Shown: piece after piece, positions 25,851 through 36,579 of the stretch
Numbering within the stretch: position 1 is the stretch's first letter
Layout of the letters: each line of letters begins with the position of its first letter
Source: Micropterix aruncella
Taxonomy: Eukaryota > Arthropoda > Insecta > Lepidoptera > Micropterigidae
Length of the DNA: 64,000 nt
Direction of reading: 5' to 3'
NCBI GenBank assembly: GCA_944548615.1
Contig: OX155971.1
Span: 26,152,072-26,216,071 of the forward strand
Notes under the pieces: model-generated
What the model saw: only the letters and a program-made list of their open reading frames with translations
The model's database searches: none
Told to the model about the DNA's origin: nothing
Made by a program: the position numbers and the translations under genes

Positions 25851-26388
25851 CTATTGAATTTCATTAGCAATAATTCAATGAGTTCCATTTTTTGAATTTT
25901 ATATTTTAAGCATGTTTTTAGAGCCTTTAATTGGTCATAAAGAATAATTGAGATGGCTTTACTGTATTAAGCCGACAGTTTTCCGGAAGTGTTTAATATC
26001 TCTTCGTTTGACGAAGACAGGAGTTTCTCCGGTTGTAATATTTCGAACATACTACTCAGGTCGCCAGGTCAGGCCAGGTCAGGTTGGGGGCCCCCGCGGC
26101 CCGGGGGCCCCGTATAATTGATAAGGCAGATACGGTGGTAGCTACGCCCCTGATTGTACTCGTATAGCGTATTACAGTGGCTCCCAGGTTTTATCAGTCA
26201 GGAGCACTTACAGGTTTAGTATTTTGTCGCGGTGGCCTTGACAAAATATTTGTACGAAAACATAAATCAGGCACAGATAAGTAAACATCTCTTAACATAC
26301 ACCTCACAATGTGAAATTTGCATTTCTTAAAATTGAAATTACAACTATATAATCAATGCTTACAAATTTAGTGAGCAGATAATTACAA

Positions 26389-26865
26389 TTTATTTATTTA
26401 TTTATTTATTTATTTAATTTAACAATTCATTTACAAGTGCACAAGTATAACTAATAATCATATCAATAAAAAAAATTATATATAATTAAAATTAAAATTA
26501 AACACGGCCGATATGAGCATTAGCATTTAAGTACTGCTGCTGCCCAACTAAGTGCCAGGACTTGTTCCAGGGCAGCTAGCTCTCTAGATTTTATATCACA
26601 TATATTCGGCAATGAATAAAAAAAAAATAAAAAGGAAAAGAAATATATATATATTCCCGTCACCATTACAAATTATAACTAATAATCACTAACTAATGAT
26701 CACAATAGGAAATAGAACACAAAAATAAATAATCGTGTTAATAAAATAAAAATAAAATAAAATGTCAAATGATATCAAACAATAGTCACCAAAATTTATG
26801 AATAAGTAATAGTAATAAATAAAAATAAAAAAAGTCAAAGAAAATAATAATAATAATAAGAAATG
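26389..26865 (-). mobile_element. 3' UTR and (TAAA)n tail of LINE family L1
   Basis: AT-rich non-coding sequence containing CACGGCCGATATGAGCATTA and AACTAAGTGCCAGGACTTG, shared with 41860-42314 and, inverted, 51140-51240. It ends in about six TTTA units at 26389-26415, the microsatellite 3' tail of the element. Confidence 0.7.
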
Positions 26866-27280
26866 TCAGGGATAATTGTCTCGGTATATTAATTTGTGGA
26901 TTTTTTGCCGGGCGTCATATTTTAGCCAGGAATCAATTTTGGCTTTAAAAGAAGAAGAAGATCCTGGGGGCTATGTACACAAAATGCCTCTGCCCAAAAG
27001 TGGTCTGCATTCGAGGGACGTCAAAATGTATAGTTCGGGATTGCCGCGTGCAGATTGTTTGCTGGGTTCTTATTGCGGTCTCTAAATTAGTTTGATAGTC
27101 ACAGAGCGCCGTTTTCACGTATAGTTGTGGTACATCTAGCACGTTATATTCTCTGTAGAGATCATCTGAAGAGTATCTCCAAGGCTTTCTCTTTATAATT
27201 TTAAGTATTAGCTTTTGAGCTCTACAATTGGTTTTAGTTCTCAATGCGGCAGGCCGAAGTCGGAAAAAACCGTCCGATAA
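26866..27280 (-). pseudogene. CR1/Jockey-type LINE RT C-terminus (family L1)
   Basis: The minus-strand frame reads GFFRLRPAALRTKTNCRAQ, KPWRYSSDDLYREYNVLD, PRMQTTFGQRHFVYIAPR, then after a frameshift near 26960 AKIDSWLKYDARQKIHK and a stop at 26866. The YSSDDLYREYNVLD and FGQRHFVYIAPR blocks mark the end of an insect CR1/Jockey-type RT. The 3' UTR continues to about 26390, ending in (TTTA)n on the plus strand. The same tail recurs at 42315-42553 and, in plus orientation, at 50840-51250. Confidence 0.8.
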
Positions 27281-27284
27281 TCTG

Positions 27285-27770
27285 CATGAAACGATTTCTC
27301 ACACGTATGACGTAAACTTGAACTAGACGCTTCGATTTTCTTTCGAATAATGACCATTTATCTATGTCCATGTATCAATCATTTGTCAAAATCGGGATTG
27401 ATGTCCGAGTTAGCAACGCACGCCCGCATCAATAAGGATATAAGTAGGTACACATACGTAATAGGTATTACTCAAACTCACTGTAACACATAATTTGCTG
27501 TATTCGTTTTTGATTGCAGGAAAATAATTACTTGCTTGTTTGTTAGCTTGTGTGTTGTTTGCTGCTAATTGATAATAACAATTACGAGGGGGTACCCAAA
27601 AGCAACCAAAATTTCTTTATAAAAACCTAGTATATTATTAATTTTTACAAATCAACCCTTCGAGTTAATTTCATGGCAGACCGCGGCAATTTATTGGAAT
27701 TTCTTGCAATATCACCGCGCTCGACAAAAAGTACTATAACTATGGAACTACTATAGCAATAATAAAAAAT
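27285..27770. other. Unassigned DNA
   Basis: AT-rich with a short TTGCTTGTTTGTTAGCTTG tract. No coding signal. Confidence 0.45.
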
Positions 27771-27772
27771 CG

Positions 27773-28312
27773 GTTGTGTCACCCCAAGACTTTCCTGACT
27801 AGTAGTATCCGGGGAGGTGCGAAAAAACAGCGACATTTTTTACTCTAGTACCCCAAATTTGTATGGCAGGTACCCCAAACGTTGGTCGTAAGTACCCCAA
27901 AAACTAATAGGTTCTTCCGATGGTTAACAGAAGCTTCTATGCCAAATTTTAACTTAGACAGATTAAGCGTCTGGGCGCTATCGCGGAAACAATTTTTTCG
28001 CCGGGAACCCCAAATTTGTATGGGAGGTACCACAACCGTAGGGCGTAGGGACTCCAAAAACTAATGGGTTCCTCCGACGGTTAACATAAGCTTTTATACC
28101 AAATTTCAGCTCAATCCGATTAAGCGTCTGGGCGCTATCGTGGAAGAATACATACATACAGACATACAGACATACAGACATACAGACAGACAGAGATCGG
28201 TCTGGAAATAGTCTCAATCGTCTCAGGGAGTCTCAAAATATATATTCCCATCTTCATCTCAAAATTTTTTTTTAGCGCGATCACAATACTTTCCTTTCCG
28301 ATAGGTCGTCAG
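27773..28312 (+). mobile_element. Interspersed family D element
   Basis: TGTGTCACCCCAAGACTTTC start; two internal copies of ATTAAGCGTCTGGGCGCTAT about 150 bp apart (27962, 28118); ACAGACATACAGACATACAG microsatellite near 28160. Confidence 0.6.
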
Positions 28313-28314
28313 GA

Positions 28315-28784
28315 AAGTAAAATAATAACTGTGCAATGATTGTATTGAAATCTCATTTTGTAAAACAATTAGATTATTATGAATAAATATGAGAAATTTA
28401 AAAAAGTGAAAAAACTTGGCATTTCTAACTTGTACTTGTCTTACGGAAAAATACGGAAACTTATTTAGAAATTGTAAATACTATTGTGATCTTTATTAGA
28501 TTCTCTATCAAATGTGATATTTCGTTTTGCTTATTTACATACAAAAATATTTAGATATTAGCTTATAAAAACCAATGAAAAATTTAATGATTTCTCGAAA
28601 AAAAAAATGATGATGTTTAACAATGGAATTTTACCAGAAATATCAGCGAAATGACGCGCGAAATTATTCTAGCGGTCGTCTATGTATCTATAGTAATAAT
28701 GAGATTCACTCCGGGAGCAAGCCGCCAATATTGGTAGTTACGTAGTTAACGGTGTTCTAATGTGCAACCAAATTTGGTCGTTAC
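28315..28784. other. Unassigned AT-rich DNA
   Basis: Nothing recognisable; may include the eroded end of the mariner element. Confidence 0.4.
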
Positions 28785-29040
28785 GTAGCCGAAGGGTGAC
28801 CTTCAATATACTCGCCATCTAACTGTATACACATATCTAATCGATGATTCCATTGTTGGAAAATTGTTCGTGCTCGTTTGTTTGTACTGCTGCGAGCTCC
28901 TGCGTCGTTTTTTCCTTCACCTCTTATACATCGATAAAGCGATATCCTTCATGTCACTCTTCATTCATGGAAAAAGAGAAAAGTCGCACGGAACAAGGTC
29001 AGGTAAACGTGGGACAAAGGCGTCGTGCTGTTTTTAACAC
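28785..29040 (-). pseudogene. Mariner transposase C-terminal remnant
   Basis: The minus strand yields, across several stops and frame changes, a CPTFT-PC-VRLF block where mariner has its DLAPCDFFLFP motif, HEGYRFIDV (usually L-GRRF), a helix ending in QFSNNGI, and finally WNHRLDMCIQLDGEYIEGH. W--R---CI---GDYFEGD/H is the usual end of mariner transposases. The third catalytic aspartate region is degraded. The N-terminal half of the same gene lies at 29485-29690, with a tandem-repeat block between. Confidence 0.7.
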
Positions 29041-29186
29041 GCTTTTATTAGGTCGACCTGTATGTAACTATGTAATAGAATCTAAAGTAACTAATTTAAC
29101 CATCTTCCAAGGATCGTAGCGTCATGAAAATTGGCAGCTGTATGTAGTTCTGATGACAATACAATAATATGGTACTGTCGAACTGA

Positions 29187-29447
29187 TCTGATGATGGAGT
29201 CGGAAGATACGAACTGGAACTTCATGATGGAACATCGTATCATAGCTGTGTTTGGATTTGTTAGAAAAGTCTTGGAATGAACTTTGACCACGATTAGGTT
29301 TCAATGTCTGATGATGAAGCCGTAAGATAGGCACGGGCATTCCATGATAGAATATCGTATCATAGCCGTGTTTGGTAGGCCTTGTTAGAAAGGCCTTGTA
29401 ATGAACTTTGACCACGATTAAGTTTCAAGGTCTGATGATGAAGCCGG
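29187..29447. repeat. Tandem repeat, about 120-124 bp, 2.1 units
   Basis: Units start TCTGATGATGGAGTCGGAAG at 29187 and TCTGATGATGAAGCCG at 29307 and 29431. Each contains CGTATCATAGC and AACTTTGACCACGATTA. The block splits the mariner remnant and may be part of an insertion spanning roughly 29040-29460. Confidence 0.82.
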
Positions 29448-29484
29448 ATTTTTTGGTTTTTACGTGCATTTATAAAAGCGTGTT

Positions 29485-29690
29485 TTTAGTGTTTTTTTTA
29501 TAACTATTAATTTATTAGCAAAAAACTGGCGAACTGAAAGCTGTGTGAGCGAACTGAAAGCTGCATTGTTATGGTAGAAAAACCAGTCCCCCGTTTGCCA
29601 TAAATTGAGCGTCTTTCGTCGCACATTGTTACGAAGTCTCCTGAGAACCTCCAAATATAATCCTTGATTAATTGTCTGTCCTGGTAGTAA
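29485..29690 (-). pseudogene. Mariner transposase central fragment
   Basis: The minus strand reads LLPGQTINQGLYLEVLRRLR, then NNVRRKTLNLWQTGDWFFYH, NNAAF, and LSVRQFFANK. The TIN--YYLEVLRRLR--V-RKRPELW--GDWFFHHDNAPAH pattern is unmistakably mariner. Here the second catalytic aspartate of HHDNAPAH reads as asparagine and the block is scrambled by small indels, so it is inactive. The DNA-binding N-terminus is absent; the sequence above 29690 belongs to another repeat. Confidence 0.85.
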
Positions 29691-29694
29691 GTTT

Positions 29695-29835
29695 CAGTAT
29701 TCAGGATTCATCTATGTATATTTTCCGTTTCTTTATTCCACCATAACTTCTAAACGCTTAATCCGATTTAGAAGTGTGTCGTACTGTTAGAATCGTTTTG
29801 TCTGCCCGCGTGTCACAGGGCAGGTGCCGCGACCC
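29695..29835 (+). repeat. Interspersed family E fragment
   Basis: TTCATCTATGTATATTTTCC and ACTTCTAAACGCTTAATCCG match 23780-23860. Confidence 0.55.
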
Positions 29836-30273
29836 CTTGCTCTCATATAAGGAGAAAACAGCGTCTTTAATATAAATCACCGTGTTACGCGGTGCGTGTT
29901 GAGATTCATAATTTGAGAGTTTCGTTTTTAAAACGTTATAAAAAAATTATAAATTATAATATAAATTATAAATTTATATAAATAAATTATTAATTATATT
30001 ATAAATTATAATAATAATTATAAATTATAGTTCACTTTCTGTAACTACAGTCGTGTTTTTTATTCTTTTGAATATATTTACTTGTTAATAATGTATATTT
30101 ACGTTAAAACTTATTTATCTTGTGTATCGCGCGTTATCGCATACGCTCGAGTGGCGGAGCTTGCGCGGTTCGTTAGCTGACGATTTCATCCTCATGATCT
30201 CAAGTTCTCGTGGACCCCTGGCGGTCTGCGGACCACCTGCGATAGCCACTGATATAAATATACAGCTTCAACA

Positions 30274-30950
30274 ACTAGAGTTGTCAACTACAAAGGGCGA
30301 ACCCGTCACCTCAGGAAGTTTTAACGATTAGTCGTTCTATCTCCCTGGAGTGAGCGCAGAAGACTTGGACAAAACAGTCCACCGGCAAGCTCCGCCACAT
30401 GCCCGTACGAGGCCAACGCATTAACCGCGAGATAGCCAGGAATGTTAGCCAGCGGGCTTACACTCACGCCCTTACTTCCAATTGCGACCAGATTACTGCA
30501 GTCTCTCGATTGGTTACGAGTTCGAGGTCGCTTGCGCGGTCCTCTCCCTTGCGAAGCGGTGAAACGGTGTAAACCGAATCTATCGCGGACCACGGCATCT
30601 TTTGCCCGGCTGTTCACCCAGGATTGAGTAGCCGACGGTCGTTTCAAGAGCAGTCGCCGTAAGGTCCGCAACCAACCCCGCTCTGTAGGAAACAGTACTG
30701 CTTCTAGACTCCCCCGACTGTTAGTCAGAGTGCGCAATCGATTGGATTATGCCGCACGGTGCGCAGACAGTCCAGGACCGCCAGATGGTTGATTGCTAGG
30801 GGAAACTAACTCTAAGGCCAGAGTCCTACCCAGGCTCGCACTTCATGCGTGGAGGCCGTCGGATGGGTGTTGACCCTGGAGTGTGACCAACCCTGAACAG
30901 AATGGTCGTGGCCAACTCAGCAAGGGCCTTTTAGCTCCTAAAGCGTGCAG
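30274..30950 (-). mobile_element. Family A element with 15-bp TSD
   Basis: TATACAGCTTCAACA (30259-30273) and TATACAGCTTCAGCA (30951-30965) bound a 677-bp copy with one TSD mismatch. The sense 3' end reads GTTGACAACTCTAGT and the 5' end GCTTTAGGAGCTAA. Confidence 0.86.
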
Positions 30951-30965
30951 TATACAGCTTCAGCA

Positions 30966-31540
30966 GTAACAGAGTTCTTTTGTTTTATTAAAAAAATTGT
31001 TGAAAATCTATCGTCTCTGAATATTTTGCGCATCTAGCGCTTTATTTTGGCCGCGGTCAGGGCATTATCTACAAATTGAGGTGGCAGCCCTGATCTTAAG
31101 TAGGTACTTATGCCATTTTAACCTCCAAGTGTACTTAGCGCGATTACCGGTCGAATAATGCTGAGCTAAGTAATCTCGACTGCAAATAAGTTTGAAACAG
31201 TAACTAAATTACTGTCTGCTACAAGTACGTTGCCCGCCTGCCAAGAAAGTCATACTTGTAAAATGGCTTAATTCGTTCAGTTGGATGAATTTTTAGAATA
31301 CATTATCTCTTTGTCCAATAACGATAGATAATAAGGCGCAAGTGGGTACGTAATAATGTTGAGTTCGCCCAATTTCAAATAAAATATTTAAGTACGCTTG
31401 TAAGAGATTTCTTGATTGGCCTTATTGTCATTTATGAATGGAAGTAAAATTGGACAAGTAAAATGAGATTTACTTGCAGATTTTACGCTATGTAATCTAA
31501 AAATAAAGTAGAAGCTAATGCAATAGAATAACTATTGTAT
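30966..31540. other. Unassigned DNA
   Basis: No frame or repeat recognised. It may contain eroded upstream parts of LINE L2. Confidence 0.4.
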
Positions 31541-31542
31541 CA

Positions 31543-31707
31543 TTTGGTCAAAGACATTACTCTTTCATTGCGCCGAGATTTTACAATCTGATCAATATGG
31601 AAATAAAAATGAATTTGACATTTAGGGAATTCCAAAATAAATTAAAGATATGGTTATCGAATCATGACAGACTAACCATACATCAAATGTTAGAAATAAT
31701 AGTATAA
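31543..31707 (+). pseudogene. LINE family L2 RT C-terminus
   Basis: Fifty-four open codons read FGQRHYSFIAPRFYN, then REFQNKLKIWLSNHD and HQMLEIIV before TAA 31705-31707. The FGQR-YSFIAPR-YN block closes CR1/Jockey-type RT proteins. Sequence upstream is not recognisable, so only the 3' end was retained. A 3' UTR runs to (AAAT)n at 32261-32284. Close relatives lie at 58146-58344 (plus) and 61790-61955 (minus). Confidence 0.75.
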
Positions 31708-32284
31708 TAAAACTTAGGTGCACAAATTATTAACATATTTTTAAACTTATATGTTAAGTAATTTTTAACATTGAACTAACTACCAAAAAATATTTGACTT
31801 TGACAATGAATTATACTTTTAGACTAGGTATTTTTATATTAAATCTTATATTACTTAAAACATAATATTAAATATTAATGACTGTTTCTTTCTTTCTCAC
31901 ATATAACTTTATTTATATTATTTAATCGAATTTTATATTATATTTATTGCCGATTTAATAATGGTATTGCATTTTTTTATTATATATTTTTAATTTTTTT
32001 TTTTTATTATTATTTTTTATTTTATTCTGAAGACCACAATTTAGGGCAATTTAGTGTCATTAGCTTTTTACTAAAACTTGTACATTTGTAGGCAACCAAG
32101 CAATCAAGCAAACTTGATTGTACTATTGGAGTCCTGTCCACCCTAGAACGGGCTAGTCCCAGTTGGGTGACAGAAACAAATAAGCAAAAGGTTAAGGTTT
32201 TGCCATTCGGTTCCTGTTATTTTTGTAAGCTAATCAATGTTTTATAGTAATTAATTCTTAAATAAATAAATAAATAAATAAAAA
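31708..32284 (+). mobile_element. 3' UTR and (AAAT)n tail of LINE family L2
   Basis: AT-rich and nearly collinear with 58345-58918, sharing AACGGGCTAGT, CAGTTGGGTGACAGAAAC and GTTCCTGTTATTTTTGTAAG. It ends in six AAAT units. Confidence 0.75.
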
Positions 32285-32531
32285 CATAAGTTAGAATTAG
32301 TACGAAACAAGCATTTAATCTCTTTCATTGCAAAACAAATGGCCAAAACCAATACGATCCCTTACCCTTTCAGTAGAAAAAGTCTGCTGGCGATGCGCCC
32401 ATTTCTGTTTTTTTTTTCTGAGAAATTGGCTTCATTTAAACCCAAAATGTGGAAGTTTAAAATGTCTTGTGGACGTCTTAATAGTAAAAACACATTTTTA
32501 AACACAAGCTTTTATTAAAATGCTCTATTCC

Positions 32532-33030
32532 GAGCCAACCCTGGGTGCAGTAGCCATGTCATAGTGTAACTTAGAACGGGCTATCATAATTGAATGCGTA
32601 TACAAAATTTCGTGACTGTGTTGTTGACCGTTATAGAGTCCCCTCGTCGGGACCCAACCCTGGGATCAGCAACTATGTCATGACGAAACTTAGAATGGGC
32701 TATCATAATTGAATGCGTATACAAAATCTCTTTTCTGTGCTGTTGACCATTGAAAAGTCCCATCGTCGGCAGCCAACCTAGGGCGCAGCAGCTATGTCAT
32801 GGTGAAACGTATAACTGGGTATCATAATTAAATGCGCATACAAAATTTCGTGACTGTGCTGTTAACCGTCGAGGAGTTCCTCGTTGGAAGCCAACCCTGA
32901 GCTCAGCAGCCATGTCATGATGAAACTTATAACGGACTATCATAATTGAATGCGTATACAACATTTCGTGTCTATGCTGTAAATCGTTGAGGAGTCCCCT
33001 CTTCGGGAGCCAATCCTGGGTGTAGAATCA
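32532..33030. repeat. 119-bp tandem array, about 4.2 units
   Basis: Unit starts are at 32532, 32651, 32770, 32888 and 33007, giving periods of 119, 119, 118 and 119. Each unit has AGCCAACCCTGGG, CAGCNGCCATGTCATG, CTATCATAATTGAATGCG and a ...GTTGACCGT--AGAGTCCC end. Units differ by point changes. One isolated part-unit occurs at 56554-56618. Confidence 0.88.
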
Positions 33031-33194
33031 GGTAAATCTTACCATTAAAATGCATTGTCATCGGAACTGAACCAACTTGTAAAATTTCAACTTCTTAGGA
33101 GAAGAGGACGTGGGTTCTAAATCTACTTGCAAGATTTGACTTAAACAAACATACTGACAAACATTGCATGGTAAATAAAAGCTTGAAAAATAAC

Positions 33195-33860
33195 ATTACA
33201 TAAGGAATATTACACGAAGTTAAAAAAAAGAATTAACGCACAAATGGCGCTTTTATCACTATAGCGATATCTCACAGTCGACCAATTAATAACCTAATTA
33301 CTTTCCCGGTCAACCAACTGTTAGGGAATGTATTGTGAACGCGTATTTAAAAAAAAATTAGATGCAGACAAAAATAATACCCTCCCCCCCCCCTCCCCCA
33401 CCGAGACGATAAAGATTATTTCCAGATTGAAGTCTGTCTGTGTGTCTGTGTGTGTTTAATCCTCCACGATAGAGATCGAGCTAAACTTGGCATGCAGGCA
33501 TCATTTGATCATAGCAAGAGTTGAAAATATTGTGGTGGAAATTGGTCCACCAGGGGAGTTGATATAAATTTTGGTTCATATATCTCTTGTATAAAAAAAA
33601 GCATTTCGAAGTTCCGCCATATTTAAGAAAATACTACAACATATTTCAAATATCCATTTTTACCACGGAAATACTACAAATATAATAAATACATTTGCAA
33701 TCATAATCACTTGACACAGTCACTGTCGGAGGGCGAGGGGAGTTGGCAGGTGTGTGTGTGGGGGTGGGGGGGGGGGGCTGCCTGCTTGCAGGGAAAGTTT
33801 TGGGGAGACACAACCGATTTTTAAAAAATTGCCATCGTACATCGTACCTACACATAGAAG
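33195..33860 (-). mobile_element. Interspersed family D element
   Basis: Inverse orientation. Contains TATTGTGAACGCG near 33331, poly-C/G runs at 33384 and 33762, and AGGGAAAGTTTTGGGG. Confidence 0.55.
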
Positions 33861-34210
33861 TAATAAAGTTAAATTTAAAATAAACTAGTACAAATATGTG
33901 CCAATAAGTTACGTTAGGATTACAATATACATTTTTTTTCTAGTTTTGCCTTAGTTTTTTTTACTAGGAGAGGAAATTATTGATATTTTAATTCACAGAT
34001 ACTAAATATAACTCACTTTAAAACAGTTTGATACACTGTGTTTGGATTGGAGTACGAGACGAAAATCCATTAAAAACTGAAGAAACTATTTTGGTTTTAC
34101 TCCCCCTTTTTACCTACCTTATTAATTAATTTGTTGTGTGCGGCTTTTCTAAGGTCTTTATGAGCCTTGTAACACTGCGACCATTGCTGTTCTATTGTGT
34201 TCGCCACCTG

Positions 34211-34480
34211 CTATAGCTCTGCGCTAAGCCTCGTGTCAACTCGTAAGAACCGCAACGGGCTTTTGGCGCCAGATTGTTTTACCTCCTCAGGTTGGAGGTA
34301 ATGACCACCCAAGTGGGTGTATCTTTTACGCATCAGCGGGCCACACTCGCACGTGAGGTGCAGGGGAGTTTCCTCGGCCTCTTGGCAGAACCTGCACATT
34401 TTTGTGTCTCGGAGCTTGAGGTTGTAGATGTGTTTGTTAAGGCCACAATGCCCCGTGAGCGCCCTCACCAGTATGCGTAG
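34211..34480 (-). pseudogene. LINE C-terminal remnant with CCHC motif
   Basis: The minus-strand frame reads LVRALTGHCGLNKHI, then CRFCQEAEE, HLTCEC and MRKRYTHLGGHYLQP, ending at the stop at 34211. The LTGHC-LNKH block followed by a C-X2-C-X8-H-X4-C-type knuckle is the usual tail after RNase H in R1/I-type LINE ORF2 proteins. Only the last 85 or so residues remain; a stop lies just upstream. The sequence differs from the tail at 35425, so this is a different element. No TSD was found. Confidence 0.75.
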
Positions 34481-34499
34481 ATTGTTCCTATATACTTAG

Positions 34500-35309
34500 C
34501 GTTAAGGCCTCGCGTAAGGGTCGTAAGCCTTAATTAGCGGTAATTGGAATGACTCAACCCTGGTGTGTTGTTCCAGTGGTTGATGGATTGTTTTAAACAT
34601 ATTTTTTTGAGCATTTTACCTACCTTATACTAAGGCCTTCAATAAAATGTATTAATGAGAATGATGGTTAATTTTATTGAATGTTCGTTTATTTTTTGAC
34701 ATAGACAATTAGTACATTTGCTATCTTTTACATACGTATTTTTAAATACAACAGAATGGCTATACTTCAATGTAGGTACTGATAGCGTAGCATACGGCTG
34801 TCAGCAATTTTCTGAGCATTATCCTTGACAGCTCCTCATTATTTTCTTCCAATTATATCCATGTCAGTTGCTTACTTTATTATTACTTGTAGTATTTACT
34901 TGTAGGTATGTCATCAATATTTCACATTGACAGAAGATCGAGTTATATCTCATAGATAAATGAACTACAGAAAACAGAAAATTGCCCTAACAATCTGCGA
35001 TACAAGCCTGAGCTCGGTTAAAAAGATCCATGTACATGAATAACAGATATGTCGAAAAGTAACTAATATCATCATAATGTAACGGTTTTGTATGTACTTA
35101 AATTGTGAGTATAACATTAAATATAAGTATAGCATTGCTGCAATCTGCTGGTCTGTATCGGAACTACCCCAAGGCACGAGAAAGCACAAAGTAAATAAAA
35201 ATAAATCTGTTATGAAAACGAATTCAGTTAAATAAATAAAAATATGAACAAAAACATAGACCACAGAGCGTGAAAGACGCGGTGCAGGACGTCCTGTACT
35301 CAACCTCCC
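34500..35309 (-). other. Probable displaced 3' region of the older LINE
   Basis: Lies on the 3' side of the 4.4-kb insertion, whose TSD links it to 39698-39956. A 112-codon minus frame (34965-35303) is hydrophobic and AT-biased, with no recognisable motif; treated as non-coding. Confidence 0.35.
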
Positions 35310-35322
35310 GGATAAAGGTATG
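35310..35322. repeat. Left target-site duplication of the 4.4-kb LINE
   Basis: GGATAAAGGTATG here matches 39685-39697 exactly. The (TAG)n tail begins at the next base. Confidence 0.9.
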
Positions 35323-35424
35323 TAGTAGTAGTAGTAGTAGTAGATGGAGTGGGGGGCTTGTTTCCAGCCCTTGATGTCACCTAGATCTGTAAGGTCTTTT
35401 GTAACTACCCACTGTGTGGTTAGG

Positions 35425-36572
35425 TCAATTGTCAGCTAGTAGCCCGGTACTTCTTACCAGACTAAGTAGGTCACTGACCTTCAAGTTGGGCAGATCGCTG
35501 GGTTCGAGAAAGGCTCGTCCCAGTAAACTGTGTCTTTTGGCGGCGAGCCCTGGACAGCGGCCAACAATGTGTATGCTGTCTTCAGGTTCCTCGCCACATA
35601 TCCGGCAATCCTTGCTCTCAGTCAAGCCAAGGTTGAATAGATGAGCTCTAAGGGTCGTGTGTCCGGTGAGGAGACCGATAGTGGTTCTAAGGTTCTTCTT
35701 GCTCATGTCAAGTAGGGCCTTGGTTTTCTTCTGTAGTGGTTGCTCCATCATAGCTTTTGCCTGGCGACATCCCTGACTCTGTTTCCAGGAAGCCCGATGT
35801 TCCTGCTCCAAGCAGTCCCTGATGATTTTCTTACCTGTAGCGAAGGGGACCCCTACAGCTGGCTCCATTGGGCAATCCAGTGTGCCCAGTTTTGCCAGTC
35901 TATCGGCCTCTTCGTTTCCGGGTATGCCTTGGTGACCCGGTATCCATATTAGGGTGATTTTGTTGGATTTTCCCAATTTGTTGAGCTCCTGCATGCAGTC
36001 CCAGACCACAGAAGATTCTGTGGTGGCTTTAGCCAGAGCGTCCAGTGCTGCTCTGCTGTCAGAGCAGATGAGGATTTGTCTGTTTTTTACCTCAAGTCGA
36101 CTTTGTAGTTTTATGCATTCCAATATGGCAAGTACCTCGGCTTGGAAAACCGTAGCGTATTGTCCAAGGGGGATGCTGATTCTGTGGTTGGTTTTGGGTC
36201 CGTACACGCCTTCCCCAAAACGTCCATTTGTTCCTGAGCCGTCGGTGAACCAGGCGTCTGCGTTGTGGCTTTGAAGCCACTGCGGATTTTTCCATTCTTC
36301 CCTGGTGGGGATTAGGATTTTATAGGATTTCTCTACCGAAATTTTTTTCCGTAGTCGATCCTGGGTCAGAGTGAATGGGCTTTTGTGGAGGAGGTTTAGC
36401 TCAGGATGATTGTGCCCTCCACGCCTCCACTCGCCCAAACACTTCAGTCTGTATGCTGTAAGTCTGGCGGAGTGGATGATGAGCTTGTCCAGAGGCGGGC
36501 AGCAGAGTGCCACCTCTAATCCCGCTGTTGCGGTGGTCTTCATGACGCCAGTTGCAGCCCTCAGGTCTGCAC
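35425..36572 (-). CDS. LINE ORF2, RNase H and C-terminal zinc-knuckle part (frameshifted)
   Basis: This is the downstream part of the same ORF2 in a different frame; the first possible start in this frame is ATG 36543. Counting from there, a type I RNase H domain spans about residues 95-220, with the acidic catalytic set visible as D101 (FTDGSG), E136 (QAEVLA), D162 (CSDSRAA) and D214 (NEEADRLAK), plus the WIPGHQGIPGN loop. Near the end a CRIC and HIVGRC pair forms the CCHC-type motif common after RT in insect LINEs. RNase H would remove the RNA strand after first-strand synthesis. The break upstream looks like a 4-base tandem duplication at 36571-36580 (plus-strand ACTTACTTAC). It cannot be translated from ORF2 without frameshifting. 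Confidence 0.9.
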
Positions 36573-36579
36573 TTACTTA

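Larger units (their letters stand above)
24817..26152 (-). mobile_element. hAT DNA transposon remnant with 8-bp TSD
   Basis: ATTGTACT at 24809-24816 and 26153-26160 is a perfect 8-bp TSD, the hAT hallmark. The ends are short imperfect inverted repeats (CAGTGTCGTAG and, inverted, CAGGGGCGTAG), with GGGGCCCC-rich subterminal sequence on both sides. At 1.34 kb it is internally deleted and carries a family-B insertion at 24901-25498. A transposase C-terminal remnant confirms the class. Confidence 0.88.

Noticed and set aside
34965..35303. 112-codon hydrophobic minus-strand frame
   Set aside because: AT-driven composition, no motif, lies in probable LINE 3' flank.
36401..36570. Continuation of the RT frame to 36401
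   Set aside because: After about 36575 the translation is out of phase; genuine protein similarity continues in the other frame.
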